Of a stretch of DNA of 64,000 bases, positions 52,268-62,246 are shown piece by piece; the first letter of the stretch is position 1, and every line of letters starts with the position of its first letter. The stretch spans positions 1,513,001-1,577,000 of the forward strand of contig JBBBDQ010001616.1 of the NCBI GenBank assembly GCA_037127315.1, read 5' to 3'. The position numbers and the translations under genes were made by a program. The notes below the pieces were generated by a model. That model was not told where the DNA came from and ran no database searches. It was given only the letters and a program-made list of their open reading frames with translations. This stretch comes from Ascarosepion bandense (taxonomy: Eukaryota; Mollusca; Cephalopoda; Sepiida; Sepiidae).

Positions 52268-53145
52268 GGATGTGAGTTGTGGTGCAGTGGATATCGACTC
52301 GGACCGACAAATCGGGGAACCAAGTTCGAATTCTAGTTGCATTCATAGCATTCACTTACGCACAAATACCATTGGGAAAGGTATTAATCCGTCTCTTCTC
52401 TCCAGTTATGGGTTAAATAACAGAACAAATTGGGTCCTGTAGCCTTGGTCAGCAACCAGTCTACTACAGAACGCAATGACAACCTACTGCGGGATAATCT
52501 TCTGCCCAGTCAGCTATTACTCTTTCGAGACATGATTGCCCGAAACGTGTATCACGTATGGCACTTAACTGACTGACTGAATATAATAGTTGGAATCATG
52601 ATTAAAGCCTCTATTGGACATAAAGTGGGGGATCGGTTTTCTATTGTTATGAAGTAATAAACTGATCCCCCACTAATTAATACTTTATCATATAATACAT
52701 CTCTTTCCCCTCTAGCTATGAGTCAAATGACAGGACAAATTAGGTTCTGTATCCTTGGTCCACAGAAAGCAATGGTAACCTACTGCGGGATAATCTTCTG
52801 CCCACTCAGTCATATCTCTTTCGAGACTTGATCGCCCAAAACGTGTATCACGTATGGCACTTAACTGACTGACTGAATATAATAGTTGGAATCATGATTA
52901 AAGCTTCTACTGGGCATAAAGTGGGGGTTCGGTTTTCTATTGTTATGAAGTAAGAAACTGATCACCCACTAATTAATACTTAATTATATAATACATCTCT
53001 TCTCTGTCTAGCTATGAGTCAAATAACAGGACAGATTGGGTTCTGTAGTCATGGTCGGCAACCAGTCTACTGCAGAAAGCAATGGCAATCTACTGTGGGA
53101 TAATCTTCTGCCCAGTCAGTCATGTCTCTTTCGAGACATGATCAT
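52268..53145 (+). mobile_element. SINE-A trimer: one head, three bodies, two hairpin linkers
   Basis: Head GTTGTGGTGCAGTGGATATC (52,275; A-box like) and CCAAGTTCGAATTCTAG (B-box like). Bodies marked by TAATCTTCTGCCCA before 52,504, 52,800 and 53,110, that is 296 and 310 bp apart. Linkers contain the 15-bp stem GTGGGGGATCGGTTT (52,625-52,639) with AAACTGATCCCCCAC (52,659-52,673). The third body is cut at GACATGATCATTGACTGG. Confidence 0.85.
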
Positions 53146-53154
53146 TGACTGGAT

Positions 53155-54600
53155 GATCCATAAAAATGCTCCAACACGGTGTCGAACGGTTTCGAGGGCC
53201 CACATGACACGTTTAGGAAGTTTCTATGCATGATTAATGTCTGCTGCATAAACCAATTATTTTAGGTGTCCTCACAGATGACAGTCCACTGTCTTGGGGC
53301 CGGGGGAACGTGCAGGCAATGGAATTTGTCATGTGACTAAAACGGGCTTGAGCTCCATCAATGGCACATCCTCTTTTCCAGTCTGGAAGTGTGCTCGAAA
53401 TAAAGTCCCCTTAGACAGCTCCTCTAAGACTTGCTGTTGGAGATACGTGCAATACAAGTGTACAAATTAATCGTAAAAGGATGCTGGTTTCCAATCGGTT
53501 TTGTATCATAGGGTTTCCGATATATTTTGGTTGTGTAAATTTGTTGTTCTCTCTCTTCCAAATGTTGGCTCATCCATAAACCGGACTGAAGAGACAAACA
53601 TCGGGTCGGCAGTTTGTGCAAAATAAAATAACTTCGGCAAAAGCTCTCCCCATGGTGAGTTATTGTTAGGGCGCCGCTCTTATTTGACTACAAATGGACT
53701 GTTCCCATTGCTATATATAGCAATGGTAGATTCTCTACAGGAGGGTCGTAGAGAGTCACTAGACTGACGACTCTACGACACTGTCAGCTCTCTGCCTTCG
53801 GGTAGAGGGCGCTCTCTGCTTCCGAGCAGAGAGCAATAACCCTGTCGTGGTTCCGCCGAAGGGTAGAATCACGACTGGGCAAAAATAGACAGACATTTTT
53901 TGGCCGGGCCATATAGCCCGGAAAGCCCAAATATAAACTGACCATGTGTCATATGTTGCCCTTACTGGGAGGGACGACTAAATAATGAGTCGTAGAGAGT
54001 CACTTGAGAGTCTCTAATGAGTTACTGAAGAGTCAGTGCGAGTCAGTGAAGAGTTAGTCACACTTCTGGTGGCGTACCGGAAGTAATCATGTATACACAC
54101 GTCTTACGACGGATTGGACTCTTGTATCTTTCTATTGTAAATATTACTAATCACTTCTGTACATACTAACCGTCTTTCCGCGGAATACAACTTATATTCT
54201 GATTCTGTTGTTGAGTTATTCATTTATACTTGGCGACATAACAGTGGTGACGAAGATATTGGCAGAAAAAATCGTCCCACGACATTAACAGTGGCGACGA
54301 AGATACTTTAAATTACTTCGAATTTACGCGAAGGTGAAAACCAAAATTCGTCACACAACATAACAGTTATCAAAGGGCGAAAGAACCATGCACACTTTGC
54401 AAATGATACGGGTACAGGAGTTGCATTTCAAGTACCCTCCATGGAGTACTATAAGATGTACGTGCTAGGGGCCACTTGACGCGTGCTGATACCTGGAACA
54501 TCTCCGACAGCCTATACAATATGTTTTCCCTTGTCAGGCGTACCATCGGATCTCGATTTTCCTCGATCCATACCTTGTGATGTCACGGATCCTGTCACAG
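53155..54600 (-). pseudogene. Mariner/Tc1-superfamily transposase pseudogene, split by a solo LTR
   Basis: Minus-strand pieces in sense order: STPWRVLEMQLLYPYHLQSV (about 54,455-54,390); then, after the LTR at 54,365-53,664, FAQTADPMFVSSVRFMDEPT and FGRERTTNLHNQNISE (53,625-53,520), where FMDEPTF matches the FTDEAxF box with a catalytic Asp; and finally ARSPGPKTVDCHL and GHLKLVYAADINHA-like pieces (53,310-53,200), corresponding to the PRSPDLxPLDFFLWGxLK box. In that last box the conserved second Asp region is altered (PKTVD). Frameshifts and stops are numerous. Homology is recognised by pattern only. Confidence 0.7.
53664..54365 (+). mobile_element. Solo LTR, 702 bp, with 5-bp target-site duplication and repeated 3' modules
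   Basis: Flanked by GTTAT at 53,659-53,663 and 54,366-54,370. Starts TGTTAGGGCGCC and ends CAACATAACA (TGTTA/TAACA inverted tips). The end-like block ACATAACA or ACATTAACA occurs three times (about 54,236, 54,282, 54,358). The first two are each followed by GTGGTGACGAAGAT or GTGGCGACGAAGAT, which looks like a primer-binding site (TGGTGACGAAGAT pairs with a tRNA ending in CCA). Shares inner blocks with the LTR at 1.3 kb. Confidence 0.85.
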
Positions 54601-54955
54601 CAACGTGAAGATAAACAGAAACAAATTTTGGATGACTCAACTGCCATCACAATACAGCCGTGCAGTCTCGCGTTCGTTACCATTCACGCGATTGTATATA
54701 AAAATCATAGTTGCCTACTCAAGATACGAATATCTTGCCATTGTTAAACTCATTACTAGACACGTTAAACATTCAATAGAGGCTAGTCACAAATATACAC
54801 GAAATACAAATGTCCCCTAGTCTACATGTAATTTTCTTTTAAATAATAACTCAAAAACGTTAGATTTGCGGACTATATTTATATGAACTTTAGTCCATGT
54901 TTTGGTGCGACAAAACCGCCCAAAAGTTTGTAAAATTATTTTTTATTCACCCTGT
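54601..54955. other. No feature recognised
   Basis: A 71-codon open frame (54,605-54,820) has no motif; the sequence may still be transposon flank. Confidence 0.35.
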
Positions 54956-54959
54956 TTAT

Positions 54960-55235
54960 ATATAATATCACCCTAAGCAAAGCAACATCGCCATTAATAC
55001 GCAGAGGGTTATTGAGTGTGAAAGAATATAAGATAAACATGATTACATATCGAGAAAAAAAAGAGATCAAGAAGACAGGAGATAACAATAGACATTGTAT
55101 TTAAATTTTTATACATCAAACTTGACCGTAAAGCAAGAAGCTAGAAAAGAGTTCAACGAGAGAGAAGTGCAAGAGAAGAAACTATCAGCAGAGAACTTAC
55201 AGTTACGAAGGAAATAAATATTTAATAACGGAAAT
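54960..55235 (-). pseudogene. CR1/Jockey-like LINE 3' end
   Basis: Plus strand ATATCACCCTAAGCAAAGCA is the inverted tail; 3' UTR and traces of the C-terminus follow. Strongly decayed. Confidence 0.65.
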
Positions 55236-55267
55236 ATTTACAATACACTTATTAAATTATCTATTAA

Positions 55268-55490
55268 GTTGCCGTTACTGCTAATTTGAGCATGTAGCCG
55301 TTTTGAGTAGTACCCTACGAATTTCTTGCATGTTTCTTGGCTAATATTTTTCCGTTATTCACGACAAAATGGCTTTATGCAGGCTTTCGGAGTTCCCTCT
55401 TTGAATTCTCAGTTTCAGCTCTTTCCATAAATTTTCAATCGGATTAAGATCTAGAGATTGACATGGCCATTTTAGAACGTCTTTTCTATT
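55268..55490 (-). pseudogene. Tc1-type transposase C-terminus
   Basis: Minus strand: VLKWPCQSLDLNPIENLWKE, LKLRIQRGNSESLHKAILS, stop, ITEKY, stop, PRNMQEIRRVLLKTATC. The PCQSLDLNPIENLW box is diagnostic of Tc1-family transposases and includes the region of the last catalytic acidic residue (N-P-I-E). The N-terminal and middle parts are missing; a Helitron 3' end abuts at 55,510. Confidence 0.85.
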
Positions 55491-55509
55491 TGAACTTAAC
55501 TATGATATA

Positions 55510-55868
55510 CAAGCAGTATAGCCCGGCGTTGCTCGGGTGTAATGAAAGCTTTGAAACTAATCCATGGTCCTGGAGCTCAGACACTTTGGACGTTGGCACG
55601 AAAGACTAAAAAGCAATAGTTGTTTCCAGTTAAAGAGAAACCGTAGACCGAAAGAAAAATGAATGGATGTAAGTCAAATTCTTTCTGCTATTGATATCAA
55701 ATAAGTTTTTTTCGTCGTAAACTGAATTTTGAAAGCTAATTAAGTCCTGTGAGTAAATGGTATCATGGCTGAGACTAAGAACTACAATTATACCTACTTA
55801 GAGCAAAAACACGAAGCAAAAACTAAAATAAAAGTGCTGAAAAAAATACAGACATACAGGCACACACA

Positions 55869-55926
<58 letters not shown>

Positions 55927-56187
55927 CGTTTTTCTGCACTATTGTAAGAACTGCAACCTTGAAACTTCTGAATATCGTTTCTTATGTCTTTGTCTATGAG
56001 TGTATCAAATTTGATTAAAATCTGACCACTCCTTCTATAACCCGATTTTTTCGATTATCGATTTTCGATATTTATCGGGGGTGCCTCGACACAAAACCTA
56101 GCTAAGAACACTCGAAGATACTTATTGTACAACTGTGTAAATTTTCAAGAAAATCGGTTCCGCCGTTTCGAAGTCTATAGGTAATGG

Positions 56188-56254
<67 letters not shown>

Positions 56255-56279
56255 AAGTTCCATTTATAAATAAGTTTAG
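55510..56279 (-). mobile_element. Helitron copy, terminal CTAG mutated
   Basis: Minus strand runs from CTAAACTTATTTATAAATGG (56,279) through a long CA/TG tract (56,193-56,250) and inner TA tract (55,872-55,923) to CCCGAGCAACGCCGGG, CTATACTG and CTTG in place of CTAG (55,510). Length about 770 bp. Confidence 0.8.
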
Positions 56280-56338
56280 CTAAATAAATACACAACAGTC
56301 TAAGAAATACAACTGCAAAATGATGAGAAATGAAAGTC

Positions 56339-56570
56339 TTAGATTCTATGTATCATAGACGAGAGTTCATCAGAACAATTACCATTTGTAGAAAAATTAA
56401 AGGGAGGCAACTTTACAGCGATAACAAAGGGACTAAAACTGAGATGGTAGGTCAGGACCAATAACATTGCAGATTTATCTTTGTACTTTACCAACGATCT
56501 CAGGAGCACCAGAACATATGTGATAGTAATTTTCGAATCACAGACGGTAAACTTGTAAATATGTAAGATA
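56339..56570 (-). pseudogene. CR1/Jockey-like LINE fragment, inverted
   Basis: Minus strand: YTSILHIYKFTVCDSKITIT, LRSLVKYKDKSAMLLVLTYH and STNGNCSDELSS. These are diverged forms of the ILHIYKSTI, IDK...CNVI and FCSDELSS parts of this LINE. It adjoins a plus-strand copy head-to-head at about 56,570. Confidence 0.65.
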
Positions 56571-57145
56571 GATGTATATGCCATATCTGGTCGGGTGTTC
56601 CTGCTATCCACCTAGGGGTCCTTGACAAAATCCAACAGAGAATATGTAATGTGATCGATCCCGACTTGGCAACTCAGATACAGTCACTTTCTCACCGGCA
56701 CAATGTAGCTTTCCTGTGTCTCTTCTACAATTAGTTTCACGGCTTCTGCTCCGATGAACTTAGCTCACTGGTGCCGCCTATATATGAATTTACTCGAGCC
56801 ACAAGGTTAGCAACTAGGTTCCACCCTTTTCCTGTTAAACCACTAAATTGTAAACTCAAATTTTACTCCATCAGCTTCTTTTCTCGCACTTCCCACCTGT
56901 GGAATTCCCTTCCGTTTACTTGCTTTCCCAACAGCTACAATCTTCAAGAATTCAAATCTAAAATCGTCATCTCCTATCTCACTAACTTACATCTTCTCTC
57001 TCATGCTCCTTTCTCTGTCCACTCCACTCTTACCCATTTCCTGACACTCCCTATAACCTGTCACCCTTTCTCATGACTTTCCTCCTATGTAACCCCCTGC
57101 ACAACAGTGGCAGTAAAAAAACCTTGCTTGGGCAAAACAATTATA
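56571..57145 (+). pseudogene. CR1/Jockey-like LINE, RT C-terminus and 3' UTR
   Basis: CHIWSGVPAIHLGVLDKIQQ, RICNVIDPDLATQIQSLSHR, stop near 56,730, then FHGFCSDELSSLVPPIYEFT, RATRLATRFHPFPVKPLNC, SHLWNSLPFTCFPNSYNLQE and the 3' UTR. The tail is ACAACAGTGGCAGTAAAAAA, ACCTTGCTTGGGCAAAACAA. The end of the frame (57,076) is the natural C-terminal region. Confidence 0.85.
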
Positions 57146-57174
57146 TAAAAAAAGATCAGGGTAACAAAAATTGT

Positions 57175-57177
<3 letters not shown>

Positions 57178-57208
<31 letters not shown>
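57178..57208. repeat. (TA)n microsatellite
   Basis: About 15 TA units after the LINE tail. Confidence 0.95.
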
Positions 57209-57213
<5 letters not shown>

Positions 57214-57504
57214 AAGTCATCCACATACTAGCCTGTTTCGATGTATCACAGCTCATCAATGTGGCTAAACAGCCACTTGCTTCCAACCGGGATCGAAACT
57301 CAACCGATTTGATGTCAATCAGAGTGCCTACTCCCTAAGCAATCAACGCATGGAATGAGAGAAGGAAATTTTAGTGTGTTTTTCATATGCGTGTGTATAA
57401 ACACGCCAGTCACCGGAAAACGTCATTCATTATTAAAGAGTAATGCGTAAATCACAGAAGTAGTAGTTGTTTTTAAATTTTTCTTCTCATAATTTATTAA
57501 TCAT
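57209..57504. other. Unidentified repeat with a weak hammerhead-like core
   Basis: Minus strand 57,236-57,262 reads TTGATGA, GCTGT, loop GAT, ACATC, GAAACAGG: C to T in the first core base and one mismatch in helix II. The remainder is unrecognised. Confidence 0.3.
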
Positions 57505-57505
57505 C

Positions 57506-57508
<3 letters not shown>

Positions 57509-57585
<77 letters not shown>
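57509..57585. repeat. Compound (CA)n(TA)n microsatellite
   Basis: About 17 CA units, GTA, then about 20 TA units. Confidence 0.95.
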
Positions 57586-57587
<2 letters not shown>

Positions 57588-57624
57588 GTAATTATAACAT
57601 GAATATGTTATAATGTCACTACAA

Positions 57625-57872
57625 AAGTAGCCGAATTCATTGCATTCACTTGCGCGCAAATACCCTTGGGAAAGGTATTAGTCCGTCTATTCCTTCCAGT
57701 TATGGGTTAAATAGCAGAACAGATTGGGTTCTATAGCCTTGGTCGGCAATCAGTCTACCGCAGAAAGCAATGGCAACCTACTGCGGGATAATCTTCTGCC
57801 CAGTCAGTCATGTCTCTTTCGAGACATGATCGCCCAAGCGTGTATCACGTATGGCACTTAACTGACTGACTT
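57625..57872 (+). mobile_element. SINE-A monomer, head truncated
   Basis: Starts GAATTCATTGCATTCACTTG (after the B-box position) and continues through AATGGCAACCTACTGCGGGA to CACGTATGGCACTTAACTGA. Clean body sequence, no hairpin linker. Confidence 0.85.
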
Positions 57873-58340
57873 AAACCATATCACTCTCTTCTTTTTCTAT
57901 TTTTAGGTTCTTTAGTTCTGGTACTTTTGGGGGGGGGATCTAAGTAATGTAATCCCTGTTTGAAGCCACTTTTTTTAAGCGAAAATATGTAGGTCGGTAA
58001 GTATGTGTAAGCATAAACAAAGTCACATTTGTAAGTATATGTGGGAATGTACGCATATGTGTATATGGATATAGGTTAGTATAAATGGGTGGTTTAATTT
58101 TATGGGGTCACACAAACACACATATCCATAGAATTAAAAGTTTCTTCAGAGGTCAAACCCTTCACGACTAGTCCGAATACTCCCTGCCGATCTGACGCCA
58201 ATGCCTAATCCCGACTCTCTTTTCCTTTTTCTTGTTTCCTTCTTCTTATTTTTATTTTTATATTTTTTTATCCTTCTCTTCAATTAAAGAAAATGCTTAT
58301 TCAGGCAAAATATTTTGTACCAAATGGAAGGAATAGTGTG
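57873..58340. other. No gene recognised
   Basis: Contains a run of nine G at 57,930. Mixed sequence without protein-like frames. Confidence 0.4.
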
Positions 58341-58420
58341 TGGTTTGATGAAATGAGCTAATTAAGCTCATTGAAACGAATTATAATTTATAACCAATTT
58401 AAATGACATGTTGAGTTTTC

Positions 58421-58425
<5 letters not shown>
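58341..58425 (+). ncRNA. Hammerhead-like motif (degenerate)
   Basis: TTGATGA (58,345-58,351), perfect 8-bp helix II AATGAGCT/AGCTCATT with loop AATTA, then GAAAC. The first core C is T. The flanks (GACATGTTGAGTTTTCCTTT) match a second copy at 62.85 kb. Confidence 0.45.
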
Positions 58426-58453
<28 letters not shown>

Positions 58454-58460
<7 letters not shown>

Positions 58461-59214
58461 GTTCAAAAGTATTAGGACAAGAACTACTATATCTTTTATG
58501 AGGCATATTGACAGAAAATAAACAATTTAATTAAAGTAATTTTACTTGATTTACTTAACAAATGCTTTAACAAGAAAAAATACTTGTTTCAAAATAAATT
58601 TAATATTTAGTATTATAGCCTTTTGCTTTGATCACAGCCTTCATTCTATCAGGCATTGACATCACAAGCTTCTTCAATGTATCAAATGGTATCTTCTGCC
58701 AAGCAGCTTGTATTTGTTCCCAAAGTGTGTCTTGCAAAGTAACATTAGATTTATCAATTCCAGAGGGGGAATAAGAAAAAAGTCAGTCATATCCAAGGAT
58801 AATGGAATAATGAGTAGTTTCAAAATAACTTGTTTAATTGAAAATAGAAAAACTTAAATATAACTTCTTTTTAATACATTTCTTTTACACTTAATTTTAA
58901 ATAATCAACATTTATAAGCAATTTACTTGGCTTTTCGTCTTGTATTTGAATTTCAATGAGATTTTTAGGTAAATCATCTCCTGTCCTAATACTTTTGCAC
59001 ACTACCGGTAGTGTGCAAAAGCGTTAGGACAGGGGTGATTTTAAACTTTATTTTGATGCCTCATAAAAGATAAAATAGTTCTCGTCCTAATACTTTTGCA
59101 CAGTACTGTATATATACTAGGTGCGATTGGTAAATTGTCGCAATTATTTTGATGCCTCATAAAAGATAAAATAGTTCTTGTCCTAATACTTTTGAACAGT
59201 ACTGTATATATAGG
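58454..59214. mobile_element. Tc1/mariner-type element with nested or duplicated terminal repeats
   Basis: Left end TAGTACTGTTCAAAAGTATT at 58,454. Inverted ends finish at 59,108 (CTTTTGCACAGTACTG) and 59,214 (CTTTTGAACAGTACTG), each followed by TA. The segment ATGCCTCATAAAAGATAAAA occurs before both right ends. A third pair meets head-to-head at 58,985-59,035 around TACCGGTA. The unrelated block CTAGGTGCGATTGGTAAATT lies between the two right ends. Confidence 0.7.
58599..58762 (-). pseudogene. Tc1-type transposase, last 50 codons
   Basis: Minus strand GIDKSNVTLQDTLWEQIQAA, WQKIPFDTLKKLVMSMPDRM, KAVIKAKGYNTKY then stop. This is the C-terminal tail seen in Tc1-family transposases (W-I-P...L-SMPRR...VIKAKGG-T-Y). 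The DDE catalytic part is missing, so the element is non-autonomous. Its position next to the left terminus fits the normal gene-end arrangement. Confidence 0.8.
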
Positions 59215-59668
59215 CATGAATCCATCTCCTCTCCATTTCCCCTCCAGCCATCTCCCCTCCAGCTATATCTACAGGCCAAACATTTGGAGCCACATTCTGG
59301 ATCGAATAATTAGTAAGTTTTATACCTTTTTGATTTAATTAACTCTTCCTTAATTGAAATGTTGAAACTACTTCACCTATTAATGCATGGTATCTAATTT
59401 TTTTAGAGTGAGATTACCCCAAATTTAAAATCTCACAGTCCTAAGATTACCCTTAGCCAAATACGTAGATTAGTCAAGATAAACTAAAATTTCAAGAAAC
59501 TTTATACACTAAGGAATTTATTCTATTATTCTCGTTACTGAATATGTGATAAAATCTTTCAGGAAGAGAAAGTACCACAGTCAATAATACATCTCGTAAA
59601 TTAATTTCGGAAAAAGCCCGTAATTTTTAAATTTTAGGTGATTCTTCGGATACCAAAGGATGTGTCAG
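59215..59668. other. No feature recognised
   Basis: Mixed sequence (CCATCTCCTCTCCATTTCCC, CTCCAGCCATCTCCCCTCCA repeats near 59,222) up to the LTR element; a TCAG target-site duplication starts at 59,665. Confidence 0.4.
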
Positions 59669-60088
59669 TGTAATATAACAATCTGGCCTCACCCGAGGAA
59701 GGCTGATGCAAGCGAGGGTGTTTCCGGTCGTTGAAAGGAACGGATGTCGTTTGACCTTATTTCCGGCAGCAGCGGAAATAACTACAGAGGCAAACAGAAC
59801 AGGTGTCTCTGAGAATTACGTGGGCGTGCGTGGGCGAGGCAAAACCGGAAGAAAAAGTCCCTGTTCTGGAAGATTATAAAAAGACCTCGGCACACGGATT
59901 CGCCAGTAAAGGAGCAACAGAGATCGGCCGGTGAAGAGAGACACAACAGATAAGACTACACTCCCGTCAACCCATTAGAAGCGCGCTCTCTCAATTCTCT
60001 GTTCCCTATTCTACACGGTTCATCGTCATTAATAAATAACTTTATATTTTTATATACATGCGTGTTTGTTGTTTGTCGATATATAACA
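59669..60088 (+). repeat. 5' LTR (420 bp)
   Basis: TGTAATATAACAATCTGG to GATATATAACA. TATA box GATTATAAAAAGACC at about 59,872. The AATAAATAA near 60,030 could be the polyadenylation signal. Confidence 0.95.
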
Positions 60089-60115
60089 GACGCATAATTG
60101 GTGCCTAGTGACTTG
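60089..60115 (+). promoter_or_regulatory. Primer-binding site candidate
   Basis: TGGTGCCTAGTGACTTG starts about 10 bases after the LTR and could pair with a tRNA 3' end (TGG opposite CCA). The offset from the LTR is larger than the usual 0-3 bases, which lowers confidence. Confidence 0.5.
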
Positions 60116-60328
60116 CTGTTTTGAGACAACAAAGCAGTTAGATGCGAGCTGGTTGCCACGGCGACGATTGAAATTCAACGGACTTAAAACTACCAGATAG
60201 AAAGAAAAAAGAAGACGAAAATAGAAGCAGCCGCACGACTATAGACATCAGCCAAGGTAGGTGACTCTTTGATTTGATAGTGTGTGTGTTCTGCTCTTGT
60301 TTATAATAAGTCTAGTTAGAAAAAAAAA

Positions 60329-60464
60329 TGGAACAGCATACTTTTGCCGATCTGACCCTAGAATTGAGAAATGTGGATTGTTCGGTGTCGAACACATTAA
60401 GGGTAGAACGGAGGGGGTGCAGGACTACATGCAGAGAGTAGTACGCCTAGCGGAGAGCGCATAG
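60329..60464 (+). pseudogene. Gag-like N-terminal remnant
   Basis: ATG at 60,329 opens MEQHTFADLTLELRNVDCSV, SNTLRVERRG, stopping after 37 codons. In another frame VEHIKGRTEGVQDYMQRVVR, LAESA runs to a stop at 60,464. The position directly after the primer-binding site and the charged helical composition suggest the start of gag, broken by a frameshift and followed by deletion of the rest. No zinc knuckle is present. Assignment is by position more than by sequence. Confidence 0.4.
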
Positions 60465-61171
60465 GTTGGGGTTGACGGGAGAAATAAAGTTGAGATATTT
60501 ACCTATCTGTAAGTATAAAACATCTGAGTTAATGATTTATTTTTTTTTTGTTAATATTTTACCATATATGTGAAGTGAGTTTACTGGTATGTTGCTTAAT
60601 TAATCTTACTTTTATTGAGTAAGTGAAATGTAAAATCATGTAAAGGAAGTTTCTTCTACTCTTTAAAGTGGATAATTGGATTAACTTGTTGATAACAATG
60701 TTTTCTTTGGTTTGTGCAGTGTTAGGTTTTCTTTTTTTTTGGATTTCTTTTCAATGACTGTACACTACAAAATGATTTACATTTCCATGTTTGTGAATTA
60801 TGCTTTTGTGCAGGTTCCCATCAATTTCAACATCCTCTGTGAATTTTCATTTATGTGACTTGGGAAATATCTTTTGAAGATATATTAATTTCTGAAAACT
60901 TTATATTGACACGGATAGACCTGCAGATTCCACAGTTGATCGGACAAAAAGAAAGAACAACTGAAAAGTCTTGTAGACTTATTGGCTGATATGCTATAGG
61001 ATTGGGAAAGAAGCAGTGGGAGGATTAACGATAGTTTAAGTGAAATAGTTAGGAAGATACAAACGTGGAAAATTATTAATAGTATCTAAAGCATAAAGTA
61101 AATTATACGTCTCTGGTTCAGTGGTTTGGTCCCCAATTACGCAGAAATTTCCCAATTTTTCAGTGGACACC

Positions 61172-61582
61172 ATGCCGGCAGAATTGCGCGATATGGAGGA
61201 GATTCCTATCCGCAAACTAGTAAATACCTTGGAACAGATAGATATGGAAAGATTTAGTGAAGAATATGAAGAACTCCCGAAGAAGTTGACGATAGGAGTC
61301 ATTGCTGGCATAGTCGGCGTTATGATAATCCTTGGAATAATAGCTAGGAAGCGGATTTTTAAGTGTGAAAGAAGCAACAGTGCTTCGGGAAAGGAAAGGG
61401 AGTTATCCGTTGTGAATAGTACTCCGGGGTCAACGGGTGTTCAACACTCAAATGTCTCTGCGTTAAACAGAGAGATGTCAACAAATCAGATATGCTTGGA
61501 TTCGAATCCAGAGGAAGTAGTTCAAGGAATAGAAAACATTGTACAAACTAAGGAACTACGAGTCACGGGTCCATTTTTTTAA
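61172..61582 (+). CDS. Envelope-like or other single-pass membrane protein, C-terminal part
   Basis: ATG at 61,172 in a good context (ACACCATGC) gives about 136 aa; the frame is open upstream to about 61,096 without an ATG, so the original protein was probably longer. A juxtamembrane acidic/amphipathic stretch (IPIRKLVNTLEQIDMERFSE) is followed by one hydrophobic segment (LTIGVIAGIVGVMIILGIIA), a basic stop-transfer RKRIFK and a Ser/Glu-rich tail. Position just upstream of the polypurine tract and this topology match the third, envelope-like ORF of some invertebrate LTR elements. No fusion or receptor-binding region is present. A captured cellular membrane protein is an alternative. Confidence 0.45.
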   Translation: MPAELRDMEEIPIRKLVNTLEQIDMERFSEEYEELPKKLTIGVIAGIVGVMIILGIIARKRIFKCERSNSASGKERELSVVNSTPGSTGVQHSNVSALNREMSTNQICLDSNPEEVVQGIENIVQTKELRVTGPFF

Positions 61583-62246
61583 ACTAAATTCATATAGATG
61601 AAACCTCTAATCCTCCACAAGTAAATTGCATGCGGATTAACGTTGGAATCAGGGTAATTTTCTTCATTTTCTATTGAACATTTCTCGGTCAGACTATGAA
61701 TGATATGTACTGCAGATAATGGCCATTTTTCTGTGTTCAAACATAGTATGTTTGAAATTAAATTAAATTAAATAAAGTTACATGTGTAACAATAAACTCG
61801 AGCAGAAACACGCATGGTGTTGGTCAAAGGTCATTTACTCGATGTCAGTTTAGAAACTGGGGTGCGGTTACCGCCTATGATCATGTGGTCGTGCATCGAG
61901 GCGTCTACGCTTATGGACAGAGTCGAGAAAGAAAATGAACATTTTTAAGAACTTTGCCCAATTCTGTGAAAATGGATATTAAAAAAAAAAAAAAAAAAAA
62001 GAACAATGAAACATCGAGCTGGTAGAACATTTTTCACGATGGACACGAACATTGTTGGGTTGCCGATGTAGGCTCCCCTATATATTTTTTTGTTGTTTTT
62101 TTTGTTTCGGCATGCACATGTTTTGTTGTTTTGGCGTGCACATGTTTTATACAATTGTCGGGCTTGTGTGGCATGGGGAGGAGTGTGAGGGTGTTGCGCT
62201 TAAAATGTTCTTAGGTGAACATTTTGGAAAATGGGAGGGCGAGGAA
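61583..62246 (+). promoter_or_regulatory. LTR element 3' untranslated region and polypurine tract
   Basis: No frame of interest. Contains a run of about 20 A (61,981-62,000). Ends with the polypurine tract GAAAATGGGAGGGCGAGGAA (62,227-62,246) immediately before the 3' LTR, the priming site for plus-strand synthesis. Confidence 0.75.

Noticed and set aside
61172..61582. Complete envelope protein of a retrovirus
   Set aside because: Only a C-terminal single-pass segment is present, with no signal peptide or ectodomain.
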